DNA of 64,000 bases from UBA5072 sp041737175 (GCA_041737175.1 JBGSSF010000033.1:40949-104948), one strand, 5' to 3'. Shown: positions 1 to 9,026, counted from the first letter of the stretch. Numbers and translations: made by a program. The notes: generated by a model from the letters alone, not told the origin.

Positions 1-1145
1 GGGTAAACGGGCGGATTCACATAAGCATTGAAAAATGCACCCTGATTGGGATTGTACTTATCGTAACGTGAAACAATGGTATTCAGGCCGATTTTTAGGT
101 ATGCATTAACAGTCTGCTCAAGTCTTCCGCGGATATTGAAGCGGTTAAAATCATTTTGGGTATCCATAATTCCATCCTGGTAAAGGTAACTCCCTCCGAA
201 TGAATAGGATGTTTTATCAGCAGCGCCTGAAATGTCAATGCTGTGACCACTCATGGGTGCGGGTCTCACCAGTTCCTGGTACCAGTCGGTACTTACCGGA
301 TAATCGTCAGGGTTTTTGGGAATATAGCCTGTGGCTTCTGCATTGGCTTCATTCATGAGTTCAACGTACTGATTTTTGGAGGCCATTTTCAGAATATTCA
401 CGGGGATCTGCATACCATAATATCCCTCATAGCTGATGGATGGCTTTTGTTCGATGCCTCTCCTGGTGGTGATCAGTATTACCCCGTTGGCAGCCCGCAC
501 GCCGTATATGGCTGCTGCTGAAGCATCCTTAAGCACGGTAATGTCTTCAATGTCACCGGCACCGAGGAAATCAATATTGTCAACGAATACGCCGTCAACA
601 ACATAAAGGGGATTGGCAAAATCGCCAATGGAACCAACACCGCGTATTTTTACGGAAGCCCCGCTGCCCGGAACTCCGCTGGTGATGATCTGCAGACCGG
701 CTACCTTCCCCTGCAGGGCCTGCATGGCATTGGATGTGATCTGCCGTGAGAGATCCTCGCCCTTTACCGTAACAATGGGTGCGGTAAGGTCCTTGGCTCT
801 CTGGGTTCCGTAGCCAATTACCACAACTTCATCCATAAGGGTTGCCTGGGTTGCCAGTATGATATCGATCACAGTCTGGTTACCTACAGCAACCTGCTGA
901 GGTTCCATTCCAACCATGGTGAAAATTAGCGTGTCTACCGGCTGGGCCGATATCGAGAAACTACCGTCACCATCGGTAACCGTACCTCTCAGGGTATTCT
1001 TTACCTGAACTGCAACGCCCGGCAATGATATTTTCTGATCATCCACCACGCGTCCCCTTATTAATACCTGACCGTTCAGCGGTTGCAGAAGAAAAATGAC
1101 AAATATTGTTGCAAACAGTTCTTTCATGGGTAAGAGATATTTCAT
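1..1145 (-). CDS. SusC/RagA-family TonB-linked outer membrane protein (N-terminal part)
   Basis: The frame is open from ATG at 1145 on the minus strand to the window edge, giving the first ~381 residues of a protein usually ~1000 residues long. I read a signal peptide ending near a Gln, a carboxypeptidase-regulatory-like domain (VDDQKISLPGVAVQV, then GTVTDGDGSFSIS), the linker DEVVVIGYGTQ typical of SusC, and a plug domain with GKVAGLQI, VKIRGVGSIG, NPLYVVDGV and AAIYGVRAANGVILITT. The family forms outer-membrane barrels that take up glycans or peptides with TonB energy and a SusD lipoprotein; a SusD partner would lie beyond the left edge. A second in-frame ATG at 1127 is possible. The substrate cannot be told. 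Confidence 0.93.
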   Translation of the reverse strand, partial: MKYLLPMKELFATIFVIFLLQPLNGQVLIRGRVVDDQKISLPGVAVQVKNTLRGTVTDGDGSFSISAQPVDTLIFTMVGMEPQQVAVGNQTVIDIILATQATLMDEVVVIGYGTQRAKDLTAPIVTVKGEDLSRQITSNAMQALQGKVAGLQIITSGVPGSGASVKIRGVGSIGDFANPLYVVDGVFVDNIDFLGAGDIEDITVLKDASAAAIYGVRAANGVILITTRRGIEQKPSISYEGYYGMQIPVNILKMASKNQYVELMNEANAEATGYIPKNPDDYPVSTDWYQELVRPAPMSGHSIDISGAADKTSYSFGGSYLYQDGIMDTQNDFNRFNIRGRLEQTVNAYLKIGLNTIVSRYDKYNPNQGAFFNAYVNPPVY

Positions 1146-1333
1146 GAAAATTTAGGGAGAGTTACTAGATATTAAACAAATGGGAAGGCTCTTTGATTTT
1201 CTCAACAGCAGAAAAAGTTTATAAATAACCTTCATTTTACCACAACAGGAAAGAGTAAGAAATTAGAATTCAACGATATATTCAAATAGAATTTTCATTT
1301 TTTATTTTATGGAGTATCGTCATGAATAAAAAG

Positions 1334-1566
1334 CGATTATGTCGCACCTACGGCGCTTTTTTGTGGGATCACAACAATTTTTTCTACCGTAATGTCGCAC
1401 CTCTGGTGCTTATCAACCGGATCACAACAATTTTTTCTACCGTAATGTCACATCTACGGCGCTTTCATTTAAGATATATCGATTTAAGCCCCATTAGGGG
1501 CGATATTTTGGTAGAAGAATTATAAAGCAATTCTTTAAAAGCCCCATAGGGGCGACATTCTGGTCA
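1334..1566. repeat. REP-like palindromic repeat cluster, three direct and two inverted units
   Basis: Units with the core TCGCACCTACGGCGCTT or variants lie at about 1334-1362, 1380-1412 and 1431-1467. Two more units at about 1482-1516 and 1532-1566 are the same element reversed (core AGCCCCATTAGGGGCGA, followed by TTTTGGTAGAA or TTCTGGTCAGG). A 31-bp stretch starting GGATCACAACAATTTTTTC is repeated exactly at 1366 and 1419, so part of the array arose by tandem duplication with a ~53-bp period. Each core can fold into a short hairpin, as in bacterial REP/BIME elements. Confidence 0.75.
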
Positions 1567-1679
1567 GGGATATTTGCCTTATTATCAATTATATATTATT
1601 ATTGATTACAGATAATCCTTTTCATTTTTAACATACTAAATGACTGCTACAATTACATCTACATCGCAAAAGAATACCA

Positions 1680-1710
1680 TTTGCTATTCTGGTAGTTTGT
1701 TCTAACTTTG
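1680..1710 (+). promoter_or_regulatory. Bacteroidota-type promoter for the cold-shock gene
   Basis: TTTG at 1680-1683, a 19-bp spacer and TAACTTTG at 1703-1710 match the known Bacteroidota primary sigma consensus TTTG-N19-21-TAnnTTTG exactly. The start codon lies 58 bp downstream, leaving a ~50-nt leader. Confidence 0.6.
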
Positions 1711-1768
1711 CCCAATTAAAATTTGAGAATCTTCGCTTACCGGAATAGTTTAATAACTAATATTAATT

Positions 1769-2224
1769 ATGGCTAAAACACAGGAAACCTATAACAAAAA
1801 GGAAGTTAGAAACAAGAAAGAAAAGAAGAGGAAAGAGAAGGAACAGAAAAGGCTTGAAAGAAGAGAAAATGCCAATGAGAGCAGAAGCTTCGAAGATATG
1901 ATAGCCTATGTTGACGAGAATGGAAGACTTACTTCCACCCCCCCTGATCCGAACATGAAAAAGAAGGTGAAAGTCGAAGATATTGAGATCAGCGTTCCCA
2001 AAAGGCTGACCGATGAAAAGGCTGACACTACCAGAACAGGCATTGTTACCTTCTTTAATGAATCAAAAGGCTTTGGTTTCATCAGGGATCTGGGGAATCA
2101 ACAAAGTGTTTTTGTCCATATCAATGATATGCTTGAGAACATTATTGAAAACAACAAGGTTACTTTCAAGGTAGAGATGGGACCTAAAGGAGCCAAGGCT
2201 GTTCAGGTCAAACTCGATAAATAA
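1769..2224 (+). CDS. Cold-shock domain protein with basic N-terminal extension
   Basis: Predicted 151-residue nucleic-acid-binding protein. Residues 1-35 are almost all Lys, Arg and Glu and should form a charged helix; residues 89-150 are a cold-shock (OB-fold) domain with RNP1 (KGFGFI, 100-105) and RNP2 (VFVHI, 114-118). Classic Csp proteins are ~70 residues, so this is the two-part form common in Bacteroidota. The family binds single-stranded RNA or DNA and acts as an RNA chaperone in the cytoplasm; the basic tail probably adds nonspecific RNA or ribosome binding (inference). It has its own promoter at 1680-1710 and converges on the osmC gene 12 bp away. Confidence 0.88.
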   Translation: MAKTQETYNKKEVRNKKEKKRKEKEQKRLERRENANESRSFEDMIAYVDENGRLTSTPPDPNMKKKVKVEDIEISVPKRLTDEKADTTRTGIVTFFNESKGFGFIRDLGNQQSVFVHINDMLENIIENNKVTFKVEMGPKGAKAVQVKLDK

Positions 2225-2235
2225 CAAGATACACT

Positions 2236-2649
2236 TTATACAAGACTTGCTTCCAGGTGAATCTCCAGGTTCAGCACTTTGGATACCGGACAGGTCAATT
2301 TGGTTTCCCGGGCATATTTCTCGAAATCTGCTTTGCTGAGTCCGGGAACTTTAGCTTTCACAACCAGATTTGATGTTTTAATCACGCCATCCTCCAGGGT
2401 AATGGTGCACGTTGTTTCAACATTTTCAGGGATTATGCCGTCTTTGCCAAGCCCGGCGCTCAATGCCATACTGTAACATCCGGCATGGGCTGCTGCTATA
2501 AGTTCTTCAGGATTTGTACCTCCGGTACCATTCCCAAATCGTGAATTGAATGTATAAGGTAGATTTGCGAAAAAAGCACTTGCGGAACTGAGATGTCCGG
2601 CACCTTCCTTCAGAGAACCTTTCCAAATTGCTGTGGCTGTACTTTTCAT
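2236..2649 (-). CDS. OsmC-family peroxiredoxin
   Basis: 137 residues, the normal length for OsmC/Ohr proteins. The two redox cysteines are present: Cys58 in HAGCYSMAL and Cys120 in LTCPVSKVL, with the conserved GTNPEELIAAAHAGC helix. The family reduces organic hydroperoxides in the cytoplasm using thiol (lipoyl or dihydrolipoamide) electrons. The sequence looks closer to OsmC than to Ohr, but that is judged by eye. It converges with the cold-shock gene and lies 102 bp downstream of the nitrilase-family gene on the same strand. Confidence 0.9.
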   Translation of the reverse strand: MKSTATAIWKGSLKEGAGHLSSASAFFANLPYTFNSRFGNGTGGTNPEELIAAAHAGCYSMALSAGLGKDGIIPENVETTCTITLEDGVIKTSNLVVKAKVPGLSKADFEKYARETKLTCPVSKVLNLEIHLEASLV

Positions 2650-2751
2650 AGGTTGGTTTTGATGTTGATGAATGCTTGTCTTTTATATCAGGAGAACACG
2701 CTGTCAGGCATTTTGTTCAACCGGGCGAATTTCACCGTTCTTTTGGCCCTC

Positions 2752-3705
2752 TTACACCTCAGGGTTCATCCAGATTACTTTTTGGAAGGATTGGTGTGGT
2801 CCGCCAATGATATCTTTGTACAATTCGGGCCGTCTGGCCATTCTGTAACGGTAACCGCCTGACTGGGTCAGCTTCTCAGGGGTGAGTACTGCCGTAACAA
2901 AATCATCACCCAGGGTACGGCACTCGGCAATGATATCACCAAAAGGATCGATGATCATGGAACAACCGTTCAACAAAAGATCATCATCCATACCTATGGG
3001 ATTGGAAAAGATCACGTAAACGCCATTGTCATAAGCCCTTGAAGGAAGCCATTTTATAAGCCAGCTCCTTCCTTTCATCCCGTCAAATTCCAGGCGCAAC
3101 GAGGTAGGATCAGCTTCCCGGTTTTCCCATAAAGCAGGATCAATGATCCCGGCACCGGGCCGGGTTGAAGGAGTACACATGGTGAAATGCGGCATAAAGA
3201 TTATTTCAGCACCCATCAGGGCAGTAGCACGGACATTTTCAATTATATTGTTGTCATAACAGATCAGGATCCCGCATTTACAGCCGTGCAGATCAAATAC
3301 ACAGTATTGATCGCCAGGTGTGAGGTACGGATTGATGAATGGGTGCAGTTTTCTGAATTTTGCCACCAATCCTGTTTTATCTACACAAACATAGGTTTTA
3401 TATAGTCTATCTTCGGAATCTTTCTCAAAAAGTCCGGCGAGGACTGATATACCATATCTGGCAGAAATATCCACCAGCTTTTTTATGCTGTCTCCCTCGG
3501 GGATATACTCAGCCAGTTCAAGCATTTGCTCTTTTGAAAGACGACGGGCAAAGTAATAGCCTGTTAAAGCACATTCATGAAAAGCAATTGCCTGAGAGCC
3601 CTGCAGGGCTGCTTTATGCGAAAGGGTATCTATAACCGACAGGTTATAAGCCTTGTCACCGCTTTTGTTTTCAAACTGGGCGGTTGAAATTTTAATTTTT
3701 TCCAT
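2752..3705 (-). CDS. Carbon-nitrogen hydrolase (nitrilase superfamily)
   Basis: 317 residues with the complete Glu-Lys-Cys triad of the superfamily: Glu44 in AFHECALTGYYF, Lys119 in KFRKLHPF and Cys149 in GILICYDNN. These enzymes hydrolyse nitriles, amides or N-carbamoyl compounds in the cytoplasm through a Cys thioester. The substrate is not clear; length and an internal segment around residues 175-215 suggest an aliphatic amidase or carbamoyl-putrescine-type hydrolase rather than a short omega-amidase. No signal peptide. A near-palindrome (GCACTAA-AA-TTAGTGC, 3706-3721) abuts the start codon and could be an operator. Confidence 0.85.
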   Translation of the reverse strand: MEKIKISTAQFENKSGDKAYNLSVIDTLSHKAALQGSQAIAFHECALTGYYFARRLSKEQMLELAEYIPEGDSIKKLVDISARYGISVLAGLFEKDSEDRLYKTYVCVDKTGLVAKFRKLHPFINPYLTPGDQYCVFDLHGCKCGILICYDNNIIENVRATALMGAEIIFMPHFTMCTPSTRPGAGIIDPALWENREADPTSLRLEFDGMKGRSWLIKWLPSRAYDNGVYVIFSNPIGMDDDLLLNGCSMIIDPFGDIIAECRTLGDDFVTAVLTPEKLTQSGGYRYRMARRPELYKDIIGGPHQSFQKVIWMNPEV

Positions 3706-3721
3706 GCACTAAAATTAGTGC
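3706..3721. promoter_or_regulatory. Near-palindrome at the nitrilase-family start codon
   Basis: GCACTAA and TTAGTGC are perfect inverted arms around AA, directly upstream of the ATG at 3705. On the minus strand it includes TAATTTTA, similar to the -7 box TAnnTTTG, so it could be an operator overlapping a promoter with almost no leader. It could also be chance. Confidence 0.25.
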
Positions 3722-3728
3722 AATTTTG

Positions 3729-6077
3729 TTATTCGTAACGTATTGATAACACCGGATCACTCATGGCCACCTTCCAGGTCTGCCAGCTCACCGTTGCAAG
3801 CAGTATGATTACCATGAATAAACCTCCCAGCAGGAAGTATAAAATTCCGGGTTCAACATGTTGCGGGAAAACAGAAAGGTATGCCCCGGTGACGAAATAG
3901 GATATCGGTGTGGCAATTGCGATAGCAGCAAATGTTTGCAGTAAAAGGCCTCGGGAAAGTGTAAACATCATGCCGGTAACATTCGCGCCGAATACCTTAC
4001 GAATACCTATTTGTCTGCGGTACCGCCGGGCAATAAAGACCGACAATCCGAAAATCCCGATAAGGGAGTTGAGAATGGTGAGCAGAAAGAAAAGATGCAT
4101 CAGCCTGCTGGCGGATCCATAGGATTTAGCCTCTTTCGTGTCCATCAGGACATCCTCATGATACTTGATCTCAACAGGATAATCCGGATTGAATTTTCGG
4201 AGCGTGCCGATGATGAATTCGTGGGTTGACTCCCGTTCTTCCGGACTGATACGTATGAGAAAGTATTGATCGGAATTACCACTGCAGGTGATAAGAGCCG
4301 GCAACTGATCCACGATCGGCGGAACTGCCCGGTAGGCATCCACTATACCGATGATGGTATATTGTTTTCCCCTGAATAATACTTGTTTATGAATCGGATC
4401 GACATGTCCCAGTTCGAAGGCCGTTTTTTCATTGATCACCATGGAAGACTCTTTATCAGAGGGGTATTCCTCTGAAAAGAAACGTCCACTGAGTAACTTG
4501 ATTTGATAGACCTCGAGATAATCGGGTTCAAAGGTATAATCAACTGCCATGGTCGTGTTTTTTTCATCCTTCCATTCCATGGTGAGTCGATAGCCCATTG
4601 GTGGAATGGTGGATCCCCAGGAAACTGCTTCTACCCTGGGATTCTTTTTAAGTTCATCTTTTACCCGGGTTAAATCGCCCCAGGGGTGACCCGGAAGGCA
4701 GATTACGTATTCCCCGTCATACTTTGCAATATCTTTTCTGTCGAGATACATGTTCTGCCTGTCCATCACCATGATAACCTGGATGAAAACAACGCTCAGG
4801 AACAACTGCAAGGTTGTAAGGATCCATCTTGAGTATGCCCCGGACTGATTGGGCGTATTGTCGGATTTCATCAGAAGAACCGGTTTCACCGCGGAGTATC
4901 TGAAGGCAGGATAAAGACCGGAAAGCAAGGTGATGACTACAAACAATATTGTCCCCGACAGCAGAAACTGTTTGCTGGCCGCTAGATGTATATTGGTATA
5001 CATCTGCGCATTAAACCAGGGAAGAAATATCTTAAGCAACACGATTGCCAGGTTAAAACTGATCAGTGTATAGAGCAAGGTATCCGTTAAAAACTGGGTC
5101 AATATATGCATTTGTGTGGCGCCGTTGACTTTATGTAATCCGGTTTCACGGGTTCGGGTAGAAAACAGTATCGAAGTCAGGTTAATAAAATTCACACAGG
5201 AAATCAGCAACACAAACAGGCCTCCCAACAGGAAAACCAGGAGTTTCCCCTTGGTATTTTCATAAGTCCCCCGGAAATGGATTTCTTTCAGGGGCAGAAG
5301 AAAGACTGATATATTTTCAATTTCGACGGGTATTTTGTAGGACTGCAGTATCTTTTCGTTCAATTGTTTCACATCGGCTCCCGGTTTTAACAGCACATAT
5401 GAGTTGTATTCTGCTGAATGGTATTCCCTGTATCTCCAGTTATCAAACCTGGAGGCAAAGGAAAAAGGGATGAAAAATTCAGCCCGGACAATGGTATTGG
5501 AAGGCAATTCCTCGAAGACTCCTGTTACGGTGAAATCAACCTGCTCACCATCGCAATTGATCCTTAAGGATTTTCCAAGCGGACTGTTGCGGCCAAAATA
5601 CCGGTTTGCTGCCTGCTCTGATATAACAATGCTTTGGGGATCATAAACCGGAAAACCTTCTATGAAAGGGATGGTGAAAATCTTAAAGAATGTGGAATCC
5701 GCAAAAGTGATGTCATCTTCAATAAACAGATTCTCTCCGGCGCGCACGGTGGACGAAAATCTTCTGGACAGGGTGTGTGCCTCGATTTCTGGGAACATAT
5801 TCTGCAATGCCTCTCCCTCAGGGCCATATGAAGCAGGCAGAAAAGTAAGTTCACCAAATTTGCCATTCAGAAAAACAGTTGAAATCCGTTCAAGCTTTTC
5901 ATGGCATTCCTCATAGGAAAGTTCATATTGCGCATAGGCAATGGCTATTACGGCGGAGGCCAGGCCAAGGGTGAGCCCCACGATATTGATAACAGAGACC
6001 ATCCTGTTCTTCAACAGGTTCCTCCAGGCGGTGATTAGGTAATGCAAAAACATGGTTCGTAATTGTAAAGGAAACAT
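3729..6077 (-). CDS. MacB/FtsX-like ABC transporter permease
   Basis: 782 residues (774 if the in-frame ATG at 6053 is used, which I prefer because the preceding DNA carries a possible sigma-54 promoter). The start TAWRNLLKNRMVSVINIVGLTLGLA is the usual first helix of Bacteroidota MacB-type permeases, followed by a periplasmic MacB_PCD domain, a four-helix FtsX block near residues 285-420, a second periplasmic domain, and a C-terminal FtsX block with RRYRRQIGIRKVFGAN. Family members use mechanotransmission to export lipoproteins, peptides or antimicrobials. No ATPase is adjacent, so it must pair with one encoded elsewhere. The divergent sigma-54 activator and kinase probably control it (inference). 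Confidence 0.88.
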   Translation of the reverse strand: MFPLQLRTMFLHYLITAWRNLLKNRMVSVINIVGLTLGLASAVIAIAYAQYELSYEECHEKLERISTVFLNGKFGELTFLPASYGPEGEALQNMFPEIEAHTLSRRFSSTVRAGENLFIEDDITFADSTFFKIFTIPFIEGFPVYDPQSIVISEQAANRYFGRNSPLGKSLRINCDGEQVDFTVTGVFEELPSNTIVRAEFFIPFSFASRFDNWRYREYHSAEYNSYVLLKPGADVKQLNEKILQSYKIPVEIENISVFLLPLKEIHFRGTYENTKGKLLVFLLGGLFVLLISCVNFINLTSILFSTRTRETGLHKVNGATQMHILTQFLTDTLLYTLISFNLAIVLLKIFLPWFNAQMYTNIHLAASKQFLLSGTILFVVITLLSGLYPAFRYSAVKPVLLMKSDNTPNQSGAYSRWILTTLQLFLSVVFIQVIMVMDRQNMYLDRKDIAKYDGEYVICLPGHPWGDLTRVKDELKKNPRVEAVSWGSTIPPMGYRLTMEWKDEKNTTMAVDYTFEPDYLEVYQIKLLSGRFFSEEYPSDKESSMVINEKTAFELGHVDPIHKQVLFRGKQYTIIGIVDAYRAVPPIVDQLPALITCSGNSDQYFLIRISPEERESTHEFIIGTLRKFNPDYPVEIKYHEDVLMDTKEAKSYGSASRLMHLFFLLTILNSLIGIFGLSVFIARRYRRQIGIRKVFGANVTGMMFTLSRGLLLQTFAAIAIATPISYFVTGAYLSVFPQHVEPGILYFLLGGLFMVIILLATVSWQTWKVAMSDPVLSIRYE

Positions 6078-6098
6078 ATGGATTCAGGTGAAGACGTG

Positions 6099-6113
6099 AC
6101 AAGGTTTATGCCA
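6099..6113 (-). promoter_or_regulatory. Possible sigma-54 (-24/-12) promoter of the permease
   Basis: On the minus strand I read TGGCATAAACCTTGT, against the consensus TGGCACG-N4-TTGC: GG and TG have the right spacing and the -12 C is replaced by T. It also overlaps an inverted repeat (GGTTTAT-GGC-ATAAACC, 6103-6119). The adjacent gene on the other side encodes a sigma-54 activator. It would put transcription start near 6087, which suits a start at 6053. Confidence 0.33.
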
Positions 6114-6173
6114 TAAACCATAATAACTAGTAAATCAGAATTATACGAATCAGAAACTCTTCGATTTCCAAAA

Positions 6174-6218
6174 ATATGTACCAAAGTGATACACTCTGTG
6201 GATGTTCCTGGTACATAT
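6174..6218. promoter_or_regulatory. Inverted repeat, possible activator binding site
   Basis: ATATGTACCA at 6174-6183 and TGGTACATAT at 6209-6218 are perfect 10-bp inverted arms with a 25-bp spacer, in the gap between the permease and the regulator. It lies about 60-120 bp upstream of the possible -24/-12 site, as enhancer sites of NtrC-type activators do. Confidence 0.35.
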
Positions 6219-6266
6219 TTCTTAATTTTAACCTGGTTTTATGCTTCATTAAAAATAATCCTGATC

Positions 6267-7640
6267 ATGTCAAAAATTGCAGGCCATGTTCTCATTGTTG
6301 ATGACAATACCAGTGTATTGAATTCACTCGAGCTTTTCCTGAAATATCAGTTTGAGCGGATCAGCACACTCCGCAATCCAAACCTTCTTCCTGGCTTCCT
6401 GGAGAAGGAGTCTCCTGATATCATCCTGCTCGATATGAACTTTGCAGCGGGTATCAACACAGGAAACGAGGGCATATTCTGGCTCAACAATATTCTTAAG
6501 GCTGATCCGGATGCTGCTGTGGTAATGATCACAGCATATGGTGATATTGAACTTGCCATTAAAGCCATTAAGGAAGGTGCTTCGGATTTTATACTGAAAC
6601 CGTGGGATAACAACAAGTTGTTGGCTACTTTGCAATCGGCAATGAGACTGCATCATTCAAAAACGCAGGTCAGGTATCTGCAGCTGAAAGAAAAGCAATT
6701 GAAAGAAGATATCAGCAAGGGCTTTTCGGGAATTATAGGAGATTCACCGGTTATGAACGAACTTTTGAAAACCATACAAAAAGTGGCCAAAACGGATGCC
6801 AGTGTTTTACTGACCGGTGAGAATGGCACTGGAAAAGAACTGGTCGCCCGGGAAATTCACAGGTTGTCAGATCGTCATAAAAACGATTTTATATCGGTCG
6901 ACCTGGGAGCCCTGCCCGACACGTTAATTGAAAGCGAATTGTTCGGTCATGTGAAAGGTGCCTTTACCGATGCCCGCGAAGACCGGATGGGGCGTTTCGA
7001 ATCTGCCAACGGAGGAACGCTCTTCCTCGATGAAATCGGGAATCTCGGTTATACACTTCAGCCAAAACTGCTCACGGCAATAGAGCAAAGGAAGATCACA
7101 CCACTTGGCTCAAACAGGCAACATGATGTGAATATCCGGATAATCTGCGCAACCAATAAGGATATGAATTCGCTGGTAAAGCAGAAACTCTTTCGGGAGG
7201 ACTTGTTTTACAGGATCAATACCATTCAGATTGAAATACCTCCCTTGCGTTTTCGAGGAGATGATATAATTATGCTGGCAGAGCATTATCTGGCAGAGTT
7301 TGCGTCACGGTATGGCCGTGAGGGAATAAAAATTTCGAATAAATCTGCTGAAAAGCTCAAGGCCTATGCATGGCCCGGAAATGTCAGGGAACTTCGCCAC
7401 ACCATTGAAAAGGCTGTAATACTAACTGATTCAGCAAATCTTGTTCCGGAAGATTTTTCCTTTGATTCGGATAATCTGAACCTGGATATTGTTTTACCCG
7501 GCTTGAAACTCGAAGAGGTTGAAAAAAAAGCCATAGCACTTTCCCTCAAAAACCACAGCTGGAATATTGCGGAAGTTGCCAGGGAATTGGGTATTGGAAG
7601 GCAAACCCTGTATCGCAAAATCGCCAAATACAAAATCTGA
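6267..7640 (+). CDS. NtrC-family sigma-54-dependent response regulator
   Basis: I choose ATG 6267 (MSKIAGHVLIVDD) over an upstream in-frame start at 6186, giving 457 residues. Receiver: acidic pair at 12-13, phospho-acceptor Asp56 (LLDMNF), Lys111. AAA+ domain: Walker A GENGTGKE (184-191), Walker B TLFLDEI (251-257), arginine-finger region FREDLFYRIN. C-terminal Fis-type HTH with IAEVARELGIGRQTLYRKI. The sigma-54 contact loop reads GAFTDA (231-236) instead of GAFTGA, so the second Gly is Asp; I do not know how common that is in this phylum. The kinase gene follows after 27 bp. Probable target: the divergent ABC permease. Confidence 0.92.
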   Translation: MSKIAGHVLIVDDNTSVLNSLELFLKYQFERISTLRNPNLLPGFLEKESPDIILLDMNFAAGINTGNEGIFWLNNILKADPDAAVVMITAYGDIELAIKAIKEGASDFILKPWDNNKLLATLQSAMRLHHSKTQVRYLQLKEKQLKEDISKGFSGIIGDSPVMNELLKTIQKVAKTDASVLLTGENGTGKELVAREIHRLSDRHKNDFISVDLGALPDTLIESELFGHVKGAFTDAREDRMGRFESANGGTLFLDEIGNLGYTLQPKLLTAIEQRKITPLGSNRQHDVNIRIICATNKDMNSLVKQKLFREDLFYRINTIQIEIPPLRFRGDDIIMLAEHYLAEFASRYGREGIKISNKSAEKLKAYAWPGNVRELRHTIEKAVILTDSANLVPEDFSFDSDNLNLDIVLPGLKLEEVEKKAIALSLKNHSWNIAEVARELGIGRQTLYRKIAKYKI

Positions 7641-7667
7641 ACTTTTAAAACAGAAATCTATCTAGCC

Positions 7668-9026
7668 ATGATCCACCATAGGTTTTATATCAATGTGATC
7701 TTCCGGGTAATTCTTCTTACCGCCACCAGTCTGGTTCTCGCCTATGCATTTATTCAGAAGAATGACCTGTATATCACAGTGAATGTTTTATTGCTGCTTA
7801 TCATTCAGGTTTTTCTCCTGTTATTTTATATTAACCGGATCAACCGTGATCTGACCAACTTCTTTAGCGCTGTATCCAGTGACGAAACTACGGTTTCATA
7901 TACAAAAGCCGCACCCGGCAGTTCATTTGTGAAACTTTATGAGCTTTTTGATGAGGTTAACCAAAGAATACAGCAACTTAAACTGGAAAGCAGCAGGCGT
8001 TCATTCTACCTGCAGCACCTTGTGGATAATGCTGGCATCGGAATCCTGTCCATTACATCAGAGGACATGATTGACATCATTAATCCGGCTGCCAGACAAT
8101 TACTGAATCTTTCATCCAAAAACGGAACACAATATTTCAGTGATATCGGTAAATCAATTGTGGCACAGCTTAAGGAAATCAAGCCCGGTGAACAACGCTT
8201 GCTGAAAACGGCAACGGGTCATGATACCCTTCCTCTCGCGATAAGGGCCAGTGATTTTACTTTCCGCGGTGATACCATCCGATTGTTCACCTTTCAGAGT
8301 ATAAAAAATGAATTGGAGGAAAATGAACAAGCATCATGGCAAAAACTTATCCGTACCCTGACGCATGAAATCATGAATTCCGTTGGTCCCATCTCATCCA
8401 CCATAAAGACAATCCGTTCATTCTATGAAAAAAAGGCCGGGGAATTATACGGGGAATCTCCAGAGTTCCCCAAAGAAACATTGACGGATACTTTACATGG
8501 ACTGGATATTATTGATGAAAGGGCCCAGGGGATGCTTGACTTTGTGAGCAAATTCCGCAGTCTTACAATACTCCCCACACTCAATCTTACCAAATTAGAG
8601 GTCAAAGAGCTTTTAAGCGGGATTGAATGCTTGTTTTCGTCGGAAATTCTGAATCTCCGCATTCAGATGTCTGTTGTGGTCAATCCTGAATCGCTTTCGA
8701 TAACTGCGGATAAACAGTTGATAGAGCAGGTTTTAATAAATCTTGTAACCAATGCAATACAGGCTCTTCCTGAAATATTCCCGAGAAAAATAAAAATGGC
8801 TGCTTTTAGCGATTATGCTGGCAAGGTATTCATTCAGATAGCAGATAATGGAACAGGTATCAGTGAAGAAATCAGGGACCGGATATTCATACCTTTTTTT
8901 TCAACCAAAGAAAAGGGATCAGGAATAGGACTAAGTCTGTCGCGCCAGATCATGATGCTGCACAACGGTAAAATAGCTTTTCATTCGGTTCCGGGAGTTG
9001 AAACAGTTTTCACACTGGTGTTTTAG
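7668..9026 (+). CDS. Membrane sensor histidine kinase (NtrB-like)
   Basis: 452 residues. Two membrane helices (about 10-30 and 35-56) enclose almost no periplasmic loop, so the signal is probably sensed in the membrane or cytoplasm. A PAS-like region (about 112-210) precedes the kinase core: phospho-acceptor His233 in LTHEIMNSVGPIS, N box around Asn362 (LINLVTNAIQAL), G1 IADNGTGIS (391-399), FIPFFSTK and G2 GSGIGL (417-422). It should phosphorylate the sigma-54 activator encoded 27 bp upstream. Its 3' end overlaps the convergent MFS gene by 4 bp. Confidence 0.92.
   Translation: MIHHRFYINVIFRVILLTATSLVLAYAFIQKNDLYITVNVLLLLIIQVFLLLFYINRINRDLTNFFSAVSSDETTVSYTKAAPGSSFVKLYELFDEVNQRIQQLKLESSRRSFYLQHLVDNAGIGILSITSEDMIDIINPAARQLLNLSSKNGTQYFSDIGKSIVAQLKEIKPGEQRLLKTATGHDTLPLAIRASDFTFRGDTIRLFTFQSIKNELEENEQASWQKLIRTLTHEIMNSVGPISSTIKTIRSFYEKKAGELYGESPEFPKETLTDTLHGLDIIDERAQGMLDFVSKFRSLTILPTLNLTKLEVKELLSGIECLFSSEILNLRIQMSVVVNPESLSITADKQLIEQVLINLVTNAIQALPEIFPRKIKMAAFSDYAGKVFIQIADNGTGISEEIRDRIFIPFFSTKEKGSGIGLSLSRQIMMLHNGKIAFHSVPGVETVFTLVF

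Larger units (their letters stand above)
1146..1768. other. Intergenic region: REP-like repeats and a promoter, no gene
   Basis: This 623-bp gap separates the divergent susC-like and cold-shock genes. It holds a cluster of five related palindromic units (about 1334-1566) and a Bacteroidota-type promoter at 1680-1710. A 67-codon open frame across the repeats is only a by-product of them. Nothing else is recognisable. Confidence 0.7.

Noticed and set aside
1322..1525. 67-codon frame across the repeat cluster
   Set aside because: It is made almost fully of the repeated palindromes and has no recognisable protein content.
3729..9026. Permease and two-component genes as a bacteriocin immunity island
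   Set aside because: No peptide precursor or ATPase gene is beside them.
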